A DNA stretch of 64,000 nt. It comes from an uncultured Prevotellaceae bacterium (GTDB lineage: Bacteria; Bacteroidota; Bacteroidia; Bacteroidales; Muribaculaceae). Below the pieces are notes generated by a model that ran no database searches, was not told where the DNA came from, and worked only from the letters and a program-made list of their open reading frames with translations. The stretch spans positions 28,868 through 92,867 of the forward strand of contig CAMVBJ010000009.1 in the NCBI GenBank assembly GCA_947165675.1, written 5' to 3'. The translations under genes and the position numbers were made by a program. Below, one piece after another: positions 9,600 to 18,813 of this stretch (position 1 is the stretch's first letter; each line of letters starts with the position of its first letter).

Positions 9600-11531
9600 T
9601 TATTTCACTTCCTCATAGGTAGTGTCTTCGACATTGTCGCCGCCCTGACCAGGGTTACCACCCTGCTGGGGACCATTCTGGAAACCAGCACCACCCATGT
9701 TGTTGGGGTCGAAGCCTGCACCGGGCTGGCCTTGTGCACCACCAGCCTGCTGATACATCTTCTCGAACAGGGAGTTCAACTCGGCGGTTGCCGTGTCGAT
9801 GGCAGCGAGATCCTGGCTCTTGTGAGCTTCTTTCAGCTTATTCAAGGCACCCTCAATCTGACCCTTGATGTCGGCGGGCAGCTTGTCACCACTGTCCTTG
9901 AGAACCTTCTCGGTCTGGAAGATAAGGGCATCAGCACCGTTGATCTTGTCGATGCGCTCCTTCTCGGCGGCATCAGCTGCAGCGTTGGCAGTAGCCTCGT
10001 CCTTCATGCGCTGGATCTCGGCATCGCTCAAGCCACTTGAAGCCTCAATGCGGATGCTCTGTTCCTTACCAGTAGCCTTATCCTTGGCGCTCACGTTCAT
10101 GATACCGTTGGCATCGACCTCAAAGGTCACCTCGATCTGAGGAATACCACGGGGAGCGGGAGCGATGCCATCGAGGTGGAAGCGGCCCAGGGTCTTGCAG
10201 TCCTTAGCCATGGGACGCTCGCCTTGCAGGACGTGGATTTCAACTTCAGGCTGATTGTCGGCAGCGGTCGAGAACACCTGGCTGCGACGGGCGGGAATTG
10301 TGGTGTTAGCCTCGATGAGCTTGGTCATCACGCCACCCAGCGTCTCAATACCCACGCTCAGGGGCACTACATCGAGCAGCAGCACGTCCTTGACATCACC
10401 AGTGAGCACACCGCCCTGGATGGCAGCACCCACAGCGACCACCTCGTCGGGGTTGACGCCCTTGGACGGAGCCTTGCCGAAGAACTTCTCGACAATCTGC
10501 TGAACGGCGGGAATACGGGTTGAACCACCCACCAGAATCACCTCGTTGATGTCGCTCGTGCTCAAACCTGCATCGGCAAGAGCCTTACGGCAGGGCTCAA
10601 TCGTGCTCTGGATCAAATCGTCACACAATTGCTCAAACTTGGCACGTGACAGGGTCTTAACCAAGTGCTTGGGCATACCGTCGAGCTGTGTGATATAAGG
10701 CAAGTTGATCTCGGTGCTGGTGGAGCTGGAGAGCTCAATCTTGGCCTTCTCGGCAGCCTCTTTCAAGCGCTGCAGAGCCATAGGATCCTTACGCAGGTCC
10801 ATTCCGTTCTCCTGCTGGAACTCGTCGGCCAACCAAGTGATGATGCGCTGATCGAAGTCATCGCCACCCAGGTGGGTATCACCATTAGTGGCTTTTACCT
10901 CAAACACGCCATCGCCCAATTCCAGGATAGAAATATCAAATGTACCACCACCCAGGTCAAACACGGCAATGCGCTTGTCGCTATTGTCCTTGTCCAGACC
11001 GTAAGCCAGAGCGGCAGCGGTGGGCTCGTTGACGATGCGCTGCACCTTCAGACCGGCAACCTCACCGGCTTCCTTGGTGGCCTTGCGCTGAGCATCGTTG
11101 AAGTAGGCAGGTACTGTGATGACAGCTTCGTCAACAGTAGTACCCAGGTAATCCTCGGCAGTCTTCTTCATCTTCTGGAGAATCATGGCCGAAATCTCTT
11201 GCGGGGTGTACTGGCGGCCGGCAATCTCCACACGGGGTTGGTTGCTGCCATTGTTCACCACCTTGTAGGGCATGCGCTCCACATCCTTCAAGACGTGGTC
11301 ATACTGCTCGCCCATGAAACGCTTAATGGAAAATACGGTACCCGTGGGGTTCATGATGGCCTGACGCTTGGCAGGATCACCGACGATGCGCTCGCCACCA
11401 TCCTTGAAAGCAACTACCGAAGGGGTCGTGTTCCTTCCCTCACTGTTGGGAATCACAACAGGCTTGGAGCCTTCAAGAACCGAAACACACGAGTTAGTTG
11501 TTCCTAAATCGATACCAATAATCTTACCCAT
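9600..11531 (-). CDS. dnaK: Molecular chaperone DnaK (Hsp70)
   Basis: ATP-dependent chaperone for folding, disaggregation and the heat response, working with DnaJ and GrpE in the cytosol. The ATPase domain opens with [20 protein letters not shown], contains [20 protein letters not shown] and [14 protein letters not shown], and is followed by the linker [19 protein letters not shown]. The C-terminus is the usual Gly/Gln/Asn-rich tail ending EDTTYEEVK. Full length at 643 residues. It stands alone: dnaJ and grpE are not adjacent. No recognisable TAnnTTTG promoter lies directly upstream, so a stress-specific promoter is possible. Confidence 0.98.
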   Translation of the reverse strand: MGKIIGIDLGTTNSCVSVLEGSKPVVIPNSEGRNTTPSVVAFKDGGERIVGDPAKRQAIMNPTGTVFSIKRFMGEQYDHVLKDVERMPYKVVNNGSNQPRVEIAGRQYTPQEISAMILQKMKKTAEDYLGTTVDEAVITVPAYFNDAQRKATKEAGEVAGLKVQRIVNEPTAAALAYGLDKDNSDKRIAVFDLGGGTFDISILELGDGVFEVKATNGDTHLGGDDFDQRIITWLADEFQQENGMDLRKDPMALQRLKEAAEKAKIELSSSTSTEINLPYITQLDGMPKHLVKTLSRAKFEQLCDDLIQSTIEPCRKALADAGLSTSDINEVILVGGSTRIPAVQQIVEKFFGKAPSKGVNPDEVVAVGAAIQGGVLTGDVKDVLLLDVVPLSVGIETLGGVMTKLIEANTTIPARRSQVFSTAADNQPEVEIHVLQGERPMAKDCKTLGRFHLDGIAPAPRGIPQIEVTFEVDANGIMNVSAKDKATGKEQSIRIEASSGLSDAEIQRMKDEATANAAADAAEKERIDKINGADALIFQTEKVLKDSGDKLPADIKGQIEGALNKLKEAHKSQDLAAIDTATAELNSLFEKMYQQAGGAQGQPGAGFDPNNMGGAGFQNGPQQGGNPGQGGDNVEDTTYEEVK

Positions 11532-11723
11532 AATTAAATCTCTCTTTCTTTATTTTAGTTTTTAATGTTGTTAATTTCAATCTTAGTCGGTGGCTGCTTG
11601 ACACAAGTCACCGCTCCTGTTCTTGCAAACCGTGTGCCAAAAGTGACCAGGTGACACATTGGCAGTAAAACTGACACAGAACCATCGGGCTGGCATCAAT
11701 CACTGTCGCCTGCAAATTAATGA

Positions 11724-11995
11724 TTCAAGTTTATAAAGTAGCAATGCCACTTTAAAAACTTGAGGTTAAAGGATAAAGGTTAATGGTTAATGAAAAGGCC
11801 GCAATTGTGATTTTATGGAAATTTTCCTGAAGTTTGAGCGAAATATCATTAACCTTAACCCTTAACTTTAGTTTTCAGTTCTCAAGTTTTCAGTTTTCAG
11901 CGGCATCCGCATTCTGACGACTGACAACTGACAACTGACAACTGTTTTCTTTAAACATTAAGCAGTGAGCAAGTAAACAACTTGCGAAACTTGAA
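11724..11995. repeat. Structured intergenic element, copy A (conserved ends, variable heptad interior)
   Basis: Bounded by TTCAAGTTT and its exact complement AAACTTGAA. The left end folds as AAAGT-loop-ACTTT. The right end carries GCAAGT-AAACA-ACTTGC. Inside are 7-bp units (GGTTAAA, GGATAAA, GGTTAAT twice) that can pair with later units (ATTAACC, TTAACCC, TTAACTT). About 40 bases at each end match the copy at 61225-61417, while the interior differs. A REP-like hairpin is nested in this copy. Confidence 0.75.
11871..11947 (+). repeat. REP-like hairpin with heptad arms, copy 1
   Basis: The core GCGGCATCCGC (11900-11910) is flanked on the left by AGTTTTC-type heptads and on the right by TGACAAC-type heptads, which are near complements. 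The same core recurs at 58506-58516 (inverted) and 60229-60239. Confidence 0.8.
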
Positions 11996-12080
11996 TTAAT
12001 GACATTGAATAAAACAGCCTAATGCCTAAAAAAAATGTCAAGTTTTCTTGAAAAACGCCATGTGATTGCCACATTTTTGC

Positions 12081-12088
12081 TACCTTTG
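12081..12088 (+). promoter_or_regulatory. -7 element of udk-lptB
   Basis: TACCTTTG, 68 bases before the udk ATG. No well-placed -33 element was found. Confidence 0.6.
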
Positions 12089-12156
12089 TATGTTTGAATC
12101 GTGATTAACGGTCACGTGACCACATTTTCAATGAACTCTAAAAACAACTTAATTTT

Positions 12157-12780
12157 ATGATTATCATCGGTATTGCCGGCGGTACCGGCTCTGGTAAAAC
12201 AACAGTTGTACGCAAAATCATGGAACGCTTGCCCGAGGGCGAGGTGGGTGTGATTTCCCAGGATTCCTATTACAAGGACTCAAGTCATGTTCCTGCCGAG
12301 GAACGACAGAACATCAACTTTGACGAACCAGCCGCATTTGACTGGAACCTGCTCCTCGAGCATGTCAAGATGCTCAAGAAGGGTGAATCCATCGAGATGC
12401 CCACCTATAGCTATCTGACGTGTTCACGCCAAAAGGAGACCGTCCCCATGGGCCCGCATGACGTGGTGCTCATCGAGGGCATTATGGCCCTGAGTGACCC
12501 ACGTCTGAGGAAGATGATGGACATCAAGGTGTTTGTTGACGCCGACGGTGACGATCGACTGATACGCGTCATCTCACGCGACTGCATCGAGCGTGGACGC
12601 ACCGCCGAGGCCGTGATCGAGCGTTACCAGCGTGTGCTCAAACCCATGCACCAGCTCCACATCGAGCCGACCAAGAAGTTCGCCAACATTATTATTCCCG
12701 AAGGCGGCAACAACGAGGTCGCCATCAATCTCATTACCGACTACATCAAGGGTCGCTTGACTACTGGCAAGAAAAAATGA
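12157..12780 (+). CDS. udk: Uridine kinase
   Basis: Phosphorylates uridine and cytidine to UMP and CMP with ATP or GTP, in cytosolic pyrimidine salvage. The P-loop is [18 protein letters not shown] at residues 4-21. It is followed by [10 protein letters not shown] and FDEPAAFDW, both standard in uridine kinases, and [10 protein letters not shown] as the Walker B region. The 207 residues are the family norm. Its last codons overlap the lptB start (ATGA), so the two genes are coupled in translation although their functions are unrelated. Confidence 0.95.
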   Translation: MIIIGIAGGTGSGKTTVVRKIMERLPEGEVGVISQDSYYKDSSHVPAEERQNINFDEPAAFDWNLLLEHVKMLKKGESIEMPTYSYLTCSRQKETVPMGPHDVVLIEGIMALSDPRLRKMMDIKVFVDADGDDRLIRVISRDCIERGRTAEAVIERYQRVLKPMHQLHIEPTKKFANIIIPEGGNNEVAINLITDYIKGRLTTGKKK

Positions 12781-13640
12781 AACTGCCCTGGCAACACAAC
12801 GGCAAAAATGGCAGCACCGATGCCAATGCCCCGAAGCCCAAGTCCAAATCCAGCGACAAGGAGGCTGCGGCGAGGCTCAATGCGTCGGGCGAGGCGGGTA
12901 CGCTGGTACTTAGCACGGATAACCTGGTGAAGAAATACCGCCAGCGCACGGTGGTCAACCATGTGTCGATCAACGTGCATCAGGGTGAGATCGTTGGTCT
13001 GCTGGGACCCAACGGAGCTGGTAAGACCACCACATTTTACATGACAACTGGCCTTGTCACCCCCAACGAGGGTCGTGTGTTCCTCAATGATGTCGATATT
13101 ACCAACCTGCCCGTTTACCGTCGTGCCCAGTTAGGCATCGGCTATTTGCCCCAGGAGGCCTCGGTCTTCCGCACCCTGAGCGTTGAGGACAACATACGCA
13201 CCATCCTCGAGATGACCAATCTCACGCCCGCCGAGCAGAAGGACCGTCTGGAACAACTCATCAGCGAATTCCACTTGCAGAAGGTGCGCAAGAACTTGGG
13301 TAACCGCCTGTCGGGTGGCGAACGCCGCCGTACCGAGATTGCCCGTGGCCTGGCCATCAATCCACGTTTCATCATGCTGGACGAGCCTTTTGCCGGTGTC
13401 GATCCCATCGCTGTGGAGGATATCCAGAGCATTGTCTATAGCCTCAAGAGCAAAAACATCGGCATCCTGATTACCGACCACAACGCCCCCGAGACGCTGA
13501 GCATCACCGACAGGGCCTACCTGTTGTTTGAGGGCAAAATCCTGTTCCAAGGCACCAGCGAGGAACTCGCCGACAATCCCACCGTCCGCGACAAGTACTT
13601 AGGCCACAACTTCGTCTTCCGCCGCAAGCACTTCGACTGA
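12777..13640 (+). CDS. lptB: LptB-type ABC ATPase for LPS export
   Basis: ATPase that powers extraction of lipopolysaccharide from the inner membrane by LptFG. Walker A is GPNGAGKTT, the signature is [16 protein letters not shown], and Walker B with the LptB-specific context is [20 protein letters not shown]. The ATPase begins near residue 45. The preceding 44 residues are a Lys/Ser/Ala-rich, probably disordered extension not seen in enterobacterial LptB (about 240 residues). The ATG overlaps the udk stop. The lptFG and lptC genes are not in the window. Confidence 0.92.
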   Translation: MKLPWQHNGKNGSTDANAPKPKSKSSDKEAAARLNASGEAGTLVLSTDNLVKKYRQRTVVNHVSINVHQGEIVGLLGPNGAGKTTTFYMTTGLVTPNEGRVFLNDVDITNLPVYRRAQLGIGYLPQEASVFRTLSVEDNIRTILEMTNLTPAEQKDRLEQLISEFHLQKVRKNLGNRLSGGERRRTEIARGLAINPRFIMLDEPFAGVDPIAVEDIQSIVYSLKSKNIGILITDHNAPETLSITDRAYLLFEGKILFQGTSEELADNPTVRDKYLGHNFVFRRKHFD

Positions 13641-13787
13641 TTTTTCAAACAACAGGAACAACAAAAAAACAACCAGGACAACTTTCTTATTTTTCACATC
13701 AAAAAAGAGCGTCCCCTTGATGTAATTGTGCATTTCGACTGATTTTTTTCAGACAACTGGGACTACGATAATAACAACTGAGACAAC
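13629..13787 (+). repeat. Diverged duplication of the lptB 3' end
   Basis: The last codons and stop of lptB (CACTTCGACTGA, 13629-13640) and the following sequence recur at 13731-13742 (CATTTCGACTGA) about 102 bases downstream. Both are followed by a T run and AACAA/GGACAAC-rich sequence. It looks like a decayed local tandem duplication. Confidence 0.5.
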
Positions 13788-13820
13788 ATTTATTTGCAAA
13801 TGGATGTTGTCTCAGTTGTT
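13773..13820. terminator. Bidirectional terminator between lptB and the facing gene
   Basis: A perfect 17-bp stem, AACAACTGAGACAACAT with its complement, around a 14-base loop. It lies between two converging genes. Confidence 0.75.
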
Positions 13821-13843
13821 TATTAGTTGTTATGGTTGTTTGA

Positions 13844-15667
13844 TTAACGATGGGTGATGCGCCAGATGGTGCCCTCGATGAGGGAGCAGTAGATATTTCC
13901 CTCGTTGTCATACTCAAAGCCGTTAACCTCGCTGGTGCCCAAGCGACAGGTGAACTCCAACTCATGGGTAGCGGCATTGACAACGGCCAGCATGCCACGG
14001 CGGGAACCGCAATAGATGTGGCCGTAACGCTCGAGGATAATGCAGGGGGCGTGCTCGTAGCCGAAGCCCAAGTCCACCTCCCACAGGAATTGATACTTGT
14101 CACCGGTGCTCATGGCAACGAGTGTGCCGTCCATCGTCTTGGCGTATGCCACCATGCCGTCGGTACTGCGCCCCAGGCTCTCGCGCACCTTGTTCTCGTT
14201 CTTCTCGCGCCACAGCTGGGTGCCGTCACGGCGGTCAATAGCGGTGGTGACGCGGTCGGGGGCGACGATGACCACGCGGTCGGGGGTTACCACTGGCACG
14301 ACGTTGCCAGGACTGTAGAGGTTGGCGTTCTTGCCATTGTTCCATTGCCAGTTCAATTTTCCCGTGCGGCGGTTGAGCGAACGCAAATAGGTGTCCCAGG
14401 CCCCGAAGATGACATCATTGCCATCAACCACTGGCGCTGCCTGACAATAGTTATTGATGCTGTCATAGTGCCACAACAGGCGATGACGCTTCACGTCCCA
14501 GGCCTGAAAGGTCTTGTAGCCTCCTTGATAGAGGACGCCACCACTGACAACACCATCGGCAACGTAGGGTCCATCGGCTTGAAATTGCCAGCGGGCCTTG
14601 CCAGTCTTCTTGTCGAGCCAGATGAGACGCTTGTCGCTCGTGGGCAGGATGACATACTTGTCACTCACGGCAGGACGCGAGAAGAGCATGGCTTCGGTCT
14701 TGTATTGCCAGCGCAGGGCGCCCGTCCTTTTATCCACAGCCTTGCAATAGCCTAACGAGTTGCCGAAGTAGATATTCTTGTCATCAACACCCAGCCGAGT
14801 GAAGATCGACGCATCATCGGCCACGATGCGCTCGATGGTGATGTCTGGCGGCACAGTATAGTGCTCTTGAGGCAACGTGGGAGTAAAATACTCGGTGTTG
14901 ATGCGATAAGAGAACATGACCTCGGGCTCGCTGCCTATCACCTTATTATATACATATATCCATTGCCTGTCAAGATCGATGGTCATCAACGTGTAGCCAT
15001 AGTTGCCACCGCCCATGTCAAGGGCTCGCACCATCACGCCATTGATACCGTCGGTCTCGTAGAGGCGCCAGCGGTGATAATGACCGCACTGGTGAGTGAT
15101 CACAGGGTATTTCTTGAGGATATCGACGTAAGCCCGATAATTGTCCAGGTCGTCAAGGATGGGATAGTGGTTGACGCTGAGCACCTTCATGCCAGGCTTG
15201 ACCATCACATTGAGGGTACTGTCGAGCCACAGCAGGTCTTCCTGCTTGATGTGGCCGTCGCCCATCTTCATGAACGGGCCGCAGTTCATGCCCACGACGA
15301 CAAGGTTATCGACCGTGAACACAAAGCGGTCGCCACCCCACAGGTCATTGAACGTCTTGCAGGCGCTCTGGCTCCAATTGTTCTCGTGGTTACCGGGGAT
15401 AACATAGAGCGGGTGAGCGATTCCGTCCAGAATGCCCTTGATGCCCTGCAACTGCACGTCGCTACCCTCGTTGGTGAGGTCACCGGTCATCAGCACAGCA
15501 TCAACGTCGGTTGCGTTGATCTCGGCCACGGCTTCACGCAGCTTGCCCTCGTTGGCATTACCGGGAGTCACGTGCACATCACTCAAGATGGCCAGCCTGA
15601 CCACCCCACCCTGCACGGCAATCGACAAAGCGAATATAGCAATAAAAAAAGAAAAAAAACGCTTCAT
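13844..15667 (-). CDS. Secreted metallophosphoesterase fused to a PQQ-like beta-propeller
   Basis: A signal peptide (KRFFSFFIAIFALSIAVQG) is followed by a calcineurin-type phosphoesterase with the metal motifs ILSDVH, MTGDLTNEG, GNHENN, NHYPIL and CGHYHRW (about residues 27-195). The remainder (about 280-605) holds repeated W-x-Y/F and KTGKxRWQF-type blades, as in PQQ/WD-like propellers. The ATG at 15667 is chosen because it opens the signal peptide; a TTG eleven codons earlier does not. A periplasmic or surface phosphoesterase is likely; the substrate cannot be told. It is monocistronic and faces lptB. Confidence 0.85.
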   Translation of the reverse strand: MKRFFSFFIAIFALSIAVQGGVVRLAILSDVHVTPGNANEGKLREAVAEINATDVDAVLMTGDLTNEGSDVQLQGIKGILDGIAHPLYVIPGNHENNWSQSACKTFNDLWGGDRFVFTVDNLVVVGMNCGPFMKMGDGHIKQEDLLWLDSTLNVMVKPGMKVLSVNHYPILDDLDNYRAYVDILKKYPVITHQCGHYHRWRLYETDGINGVMVRALDMGGGNYGYTLMTIDLDRQWIYVYNKVIGSEPEVMFSYRINTEYFTPTLPQEHYTVPPDITIERIVADDASIFTRLGVDDKNIYFGNSLGYCKAVDKRTGALRWQYKTEAMLFSRPAVSDKYVILPTSDKRLIWLDKKTGKARWQFQADGPYVADGVVSGGVLYQGGYKTFQAWDVKRHRLLWHYDSINNYCQAAPVVDGNDVIFGAWDTYLRSLNRRTGKLNWQWNNGKNANLYSPGNVVPVVTPDRVVIVAPDRVTTAIDRRDGTQLWREKNENKVRESLGRSTDGMVAYAKTMDGTLVAMSTGDKYQFLWEVDLGFGYEHAPCIILERYGHIYCGSRRGMLAVVNAATHELEFTCRLGTSEVNGFEYDNEGNIYCSLIEGTIWRITHR

Positions 15668-15728
15668 GCTTGTTACTTGAATTTCATTTTGTGTCAACAA
15701 AAGTAATAGAAATAATTGAAAAATACAC

Positions 15729-15736
15729 TACCTTTG
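15729..15736 (+). promoter_or_regulatory. -7 element of the LolE/FtsX-like permease gene
   Basis: TACCTTTG ends eight bases before the ATG at 15745. The mRNA would have only a few leader bases. This excludes the longer in-frame start upstream. Confidence 0.65.
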
Positions 15737-15744
15737 CGGCTGAA

Positions 15745-16998
15745 ATGAATCATGAACTGTATATTGCACGGCGCATGGCCCTGAACAACGAGCGGCAGAA
15801 AGGCTCACCGAGCCTTACAGTCGCCCTCGTTGGCATAGTCCTTGCCGTGGTCGTGATGATCCTGTCCATTGCCATCGTGATGGGATTCAAGGGTGAGATT
15901 TCGGGCAAGATCATGCACCTGGACGCCCACCTGCGGGTCACCAACGCTGCACTGGGCATCGACGACAACTATGCAACCGTCAACGGACGCGAAGTGCGCG
16001 AAGCAATAGCAGGCGACAGCAATTTTGCGGCAAAAGTCGAGAGCATGAGTCTCGTGGCCGACAAGAGTGCCATCCTCAAGACAGACGAGGACTTCATGGG
16101 TATCATCATGAGGGGAGTTGACGAGGGTTATGATTTCAGGTATCTGCAATCGCGCATGATCGAAGGAACAGCACCCGCGGTGAGCGACACGGCATCAAGC
16201 CACCAGATCATCATCTCCAAGACTGTCGCCGATCGCCTGAAGTTACATGCTGGAGACAAAGTGCTCACCTACTTTATTGACAACAAAATCAAGGTGAGGA
16301 ACCTCACCATCAGTGGAGTGTTCGAGACCGACCTTGAGGCGTTTGACAACGCCTATGTCATCGGTGGCATCGGCATCATCCAGGGGGTGAACGGCTGGCA
16401 TGGCGACACAGGCACTCAGGTCTCTATCAATCTCAAGAACACCAGCGACTTGGAGTCTGATTCTTACGGCCTCTACTCCTTGCTGGCCGAGAACACCGTG
16501 CAGCACGAGAGTCAGAACCTGTTTATCGTCACCTCCACCCACCAGAACAACATGCCGTTTTTCGCCTGGTTGCAGATGCTGGACATGAACGTGGTCATCA
16601 TCCTCACGTTGATGATGATTGTGGCTGCGTTCACGCTCATCTCGGCCATGCTGATGATTGTGCTGGAGCGCATCCGCATCGTCGGCAATTTCAAGGCTAT
16701 GGGCGCAACCAATGGCTCCATTCGCCGCATCTTTATCTACCTGACAGGGAAACTTATCGCCAAGGCACTCCTCATCGGCAACATCATCGGCATTGGCCTT
16801 GCCTTGATACAGAAGTTTGGCCACGTCGTGCGACTTGACCCGACGGCCTATTACATGCCCTACGTCCCTATCCAGCTGAGCATTCCCGCGCTGGTGCTGC
16901 TCAATGTGGGCATCATCGCTGTGTCCTACCTCACCCTGCTTGGTGCCAGCCACATCATTTCAACCATCAAGCCGACGGCCACGATGCGCTTTGAGTAA
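15745..16998 (+). CDS. ABC transporter permease, LolC/LolE-FtsX type
   Basis: Inner-membrane permease of the lipoprotein-release/MacB superfamily. It has four predicted membrane segments in the family order: one at about residues 22-45 (LTVALVGIVLAVVVMILSI), then a periplasmic domain, then three segments in the last 150 residues (VVIILTLMMIVAAFTLISAM and two more). The start WCxxR-like NHELYIARRMAL is typical of LolC/E. From the ATG at 15745 it has 417 residues. The partner ATPase is not adjacent. Release of lipoproteins is the best guess; a general FtsX-type role is possible. Confidence 0.85.
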   Translation: MNHELYIARRMALNNERQKGSPSLTVALVGIVLAVVVMILSIAIVMGFKGEISGKIMHLDAHLRVTNAALGIDDNYATVNGREVREAIAGDSNFAAKVESMSLVADKSAILKTDEDFMGIIMRGVDEGYDFRYLQSRMIEGTAPAVSDTASSHQIIISKTVADRLKLHAGDKVLTYFIDNKIKVRNLTISGVFETDLEAFDNAYVIGGIGIIQGVNGWHGDTGTQVSINLKNTSDLESDSYGLYSLLAENTVQHESQNLFIVTSTHQNNMPFFAWLQMLDMNVVIILTLMMIVAAFTLISAMLMIVLERIRIVGNFKAMGATNGSIRRIFIYLTGKLIAKALLIGNIIGIGLALIQKFGHVVRLDPTAYYMPYVPIQLSIPALVLLNVGIIAVSYLTLLGASHIISTIKPTATMRFE

Positions 16999-17074
16999 CG
17001 GCTGTCATCAATTCTTTACATTTCTCTATAAGGTATATGCAATTAAAGACTAATAACTAAAACTAATTATCTAT

Positions 17075-18541
17075 ATGAACATCAATAACCAAATGAATCT
17101 GAGAGAAGAAGCGGCTCGTTGTATGTTGTGTGATAATGCGCCTTGTAGCCGCGCCTGCGGCAAGGGTGATGTAGCCAGGGCCATTCGTGCGGTGCGTTTC
17201 GGTAACGAAGGCATTGCCCGCCAGTGGCTGGAAGGCTGCTGCGAAAGCGACTTAGAGAAAGCTGAGCATGCCTGCATCCATTACGACCGTCCCATCCGCA
17301 TCCGTGAAATAGTGAAGCAGTTGCCCGAGCCCGCTCGTGCCGACTTGCCCAGTCTGTCCATCGAGTTCTGTGGGCTGAACTGTGAGAATCCATTCTTCCT
17401 TGCCTCATCAGCCGTATGTACCAACTATGAGATGGTGGCCCGTGCCTTTGATGCCGGTTGGGCAGGCGTCTTCTACAAGACCATCTGCCTGGATGAGATC
17501 AACGAGGTTTCGCCTCGATTTGACGTCATGCACCGCGAGGGCGACAAGGGCGATTTCACCGCCCTGCGCAATATGGAACAATTGAGCGAGAATCCTGCTG
17601 AGGTGGATTTTGAAATTCTGAGCCGCCTCAAGAAGAATTATCCCAACAAGATTGTTGTGGCCTCCATCATGGGCTCAACCGAGGAACAATGGATCGAGTT
17701 AGCCAAGATGGCCGATCGTGCTGGTGTCGATGCTGTAGAGCTGAACTTCTCGTGTCCACAGATGCGTCTGGCAGGCATGGGCAGCGACGTGGGTCAGAAC
17801 CCCGAGTTAGTGACCTTCTACACGTCCTATGTCAAGCGTTCCATTTCCATACCCGTCATTCCCAAGATGACCCCCAACATCACCATGATGAGTAATCCTG
17901 CCATGGGAGCCTATTTCGCTGGCGCTGATGCGATCAGTGCAATCAACACCATCAAGAGCGTGACCATGGATGAGCGGGCCGAAGTCTCAGGCAAGTGGAC
18001 CGTCTCGGGTCTCTCGGGACGTGCCGTCAAACCCATCGCCCTGCGCTTCATCCTCGAGATGTCCCAGAACCCCGTGATGAAGAGGCCGCGCCTGAGCGGT
18101 ATTGGCGGCATTGAGACCTGGCAAGACGCGCTCGAGTTCATCCAGCTGGGCTGCAGCAACCTTCAAGTGTGCACCGCAGTCATGCAATATGGCTACCGCA
18201 TCATCGATGACCTGACCCTCGGTCTCCAGCACTACATGGCAAGTCGAGGCATCACCGAACTGTCATCCCTGGTGGGTGAGCAGATTTCCAACGTCGTCAG
18301 GCCCAGTGACCTGGATCGCGACACGATCGTCTTCCCTTTCATCGACAGTGACAAGTGCATCGGCTGTGGCAGGTGCCACATCTCCTGCATGGATGGCGGT
18401 CATCAGGCCATCACCTTCGATGACAACCGCAAGCCCCACATCGTGGGCAACAAGTGCGTCGGGTGTCACCTCTGCCGCCTTGTCTGTCCCTCTGGAGCCA
18501 TCAGCGTGTCCAAACGCGTTCCCAAACGCATAACAAAATAG
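17075..18541 (+). CDS. preA: Dihydropyrimidine dehydrogenase subunit PreA with N-terminal cysteine domain
   Basis: PreA reduces uracil and thymine to dihydropyrimidines, fed electrons by the FAD subunit PreT. The DHODH-like barrel starts near residue 93 (LSIEFCGLNCENPFFLASSA) and includes the active-site NFSCPQMRLAGMGSDVGQ. Two C-terminal 4Fe-4S motifs are CIGCGRCHISC (about residue 428) and CVGCHLCRLVCP (about 461). Unlike E. coli PreA (about 411 residues) this protein has about 90 extra N-terminal residues with CMLCDNAPCSRACGKGD, resembling the start of the GltD/PreT cluster domain. No preT gene is next to it. Confidence 0.85.
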   Translation: MNINNQMNLREEAARCMLCDNAPCSRACGKGDVARAIRAVRFGNEGIARQWLEGCCESDLEKAEHACIHYDRPIRIREIVKQLPEPARADLPSLSIEFCGLNCENPFFLASSAVCTNYEMVARAFDAGWAGVFYKTICLDEINEVSPRFDVMHREGDKGDFTALRNMEQLSENPAEVDFEILSRLKKNYPNKIVVASIMGSTEEQWIELAKMADRAGVDAVELNFSCPQMRLAGMGSDVGQNPELVTFYTSYVKRSISIPVIPKMTPNITMMSNPAMGAYFAGADAISAINTIKSVTMDERAEVSGKWTVSGLSGRAVKPIALRFILEMSQNPVMKRPRLSGIGGIETWQDALEFIQLGCSNLQVCTAVMQYGYRIIDDLTLGLQHYMASRGITELSSLVGEQISNVVRPSDLDRDTIVFPFIDSDKCIGCGRCHISCMDGGHQAITFDDNRKPHIVGNKCVGCHLCRLVCPSGAISVSKRVPKRITK

Positions 18542-18556
18542 AGATTGAAGCGAAAA

Positions 18557-18636
18557 GTACTGCTTTTTTCCACCCAAAGTGATTTTTTTTGAAAAAAAGT
18601 TGATTTTTTTCTTGGTGGTATCAAAAAAAGCAGTAC
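18557..18636. repeat. Long inverted repeat that contains the tRNA-Gln promoter
   Basis: GTACTGCTTTTTT (18557-18569) is exactly complementary to AAAAAAGCAGTAC (18624-18636), and CCACC/GGTGG extends the stem. The loop is T/A-rich. The left arm may terminate preA; the right arm carries the TTG and part of the TACCTTTG of the tRNA promoter. Confidence 0.7.
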
Positions 18637-18641
18637 CTTTG
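18612..18641 (+). promoter_or_regulatory. Promoter of tRNA-Gln
   Basis: TTG at 18612-18614, 19 bases, then TACCTTTG at 18634-18641, the full Bacteroidetes consensus spacing. The tRNA begins 17 bases downstream. Confidence 0.8.
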
Positions 18642-18658
18642 CACTCGCAATTAGGAAT

Positions 18659-18729
18659 TGTCCTGTGGTGTAATGGTAGCACATCGGATTCTGGTTCCGC
18701 TTGCGAGGGTTCGAATCCTTCCAGGACAA
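18659..18729 (+). tRNA. tRNA-Gln (anticodon CUG)
   Basis: The acceptor strands TGTCCTG and CAGGACA pair exactly, with discriminator A at 18729. The anticodon arm TCGGA-TTCTGGT-TCCGC gives anticodon CUG, decoding CAG. The T arm is GAGGG-TTCGAAT-CCTTC. CCA is not encoded. Length 71 bases. Confidence 0.95.
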
Positions 18730-18735
18730 CAAGTG

Positions 18736-18764
18736 AAAAGTGACCCTTCAACAAGGTCACTTTT
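18736..18764 (+). terminator. Terminator after tRNA-Gln
   Basis: AAAAGTGACC pairs perfectly with GGTCACTTTT around a 9-base loop, running into a T tract, directly after the tRNA. Confidence 0.8.
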
Positions 18765-18813
18765 TGTGTAAACAAATATTTTAATTACAAATTTAAACTG
18801 TTATTATTGAATT

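Larger units (their letters stand above)
11532..12156. other. 625-bp divergent intergenic region between dnaK and udk
   Basis: No credible gene. It holds a structured repeat (11724-11995) with 9-bp terminal inverted repeats, a REP-like hairpin with heptad arms nested inside it (11871-11947), and the udk -7 element at 12081-12088. Confidence 0.8.

Noticed and set aside
11532..12156. A small gene or riboswitch in the dnaK-udk gap
   Set aside because: No open frame with coding character; the structure present is explained by the two repeat elements.
15670..15744. N-terminal extension of the LolE/FtsX-like permease
   Set aside because: It spans the promoter element at 15729-15736, and the ATG at 15745 matches homologues.
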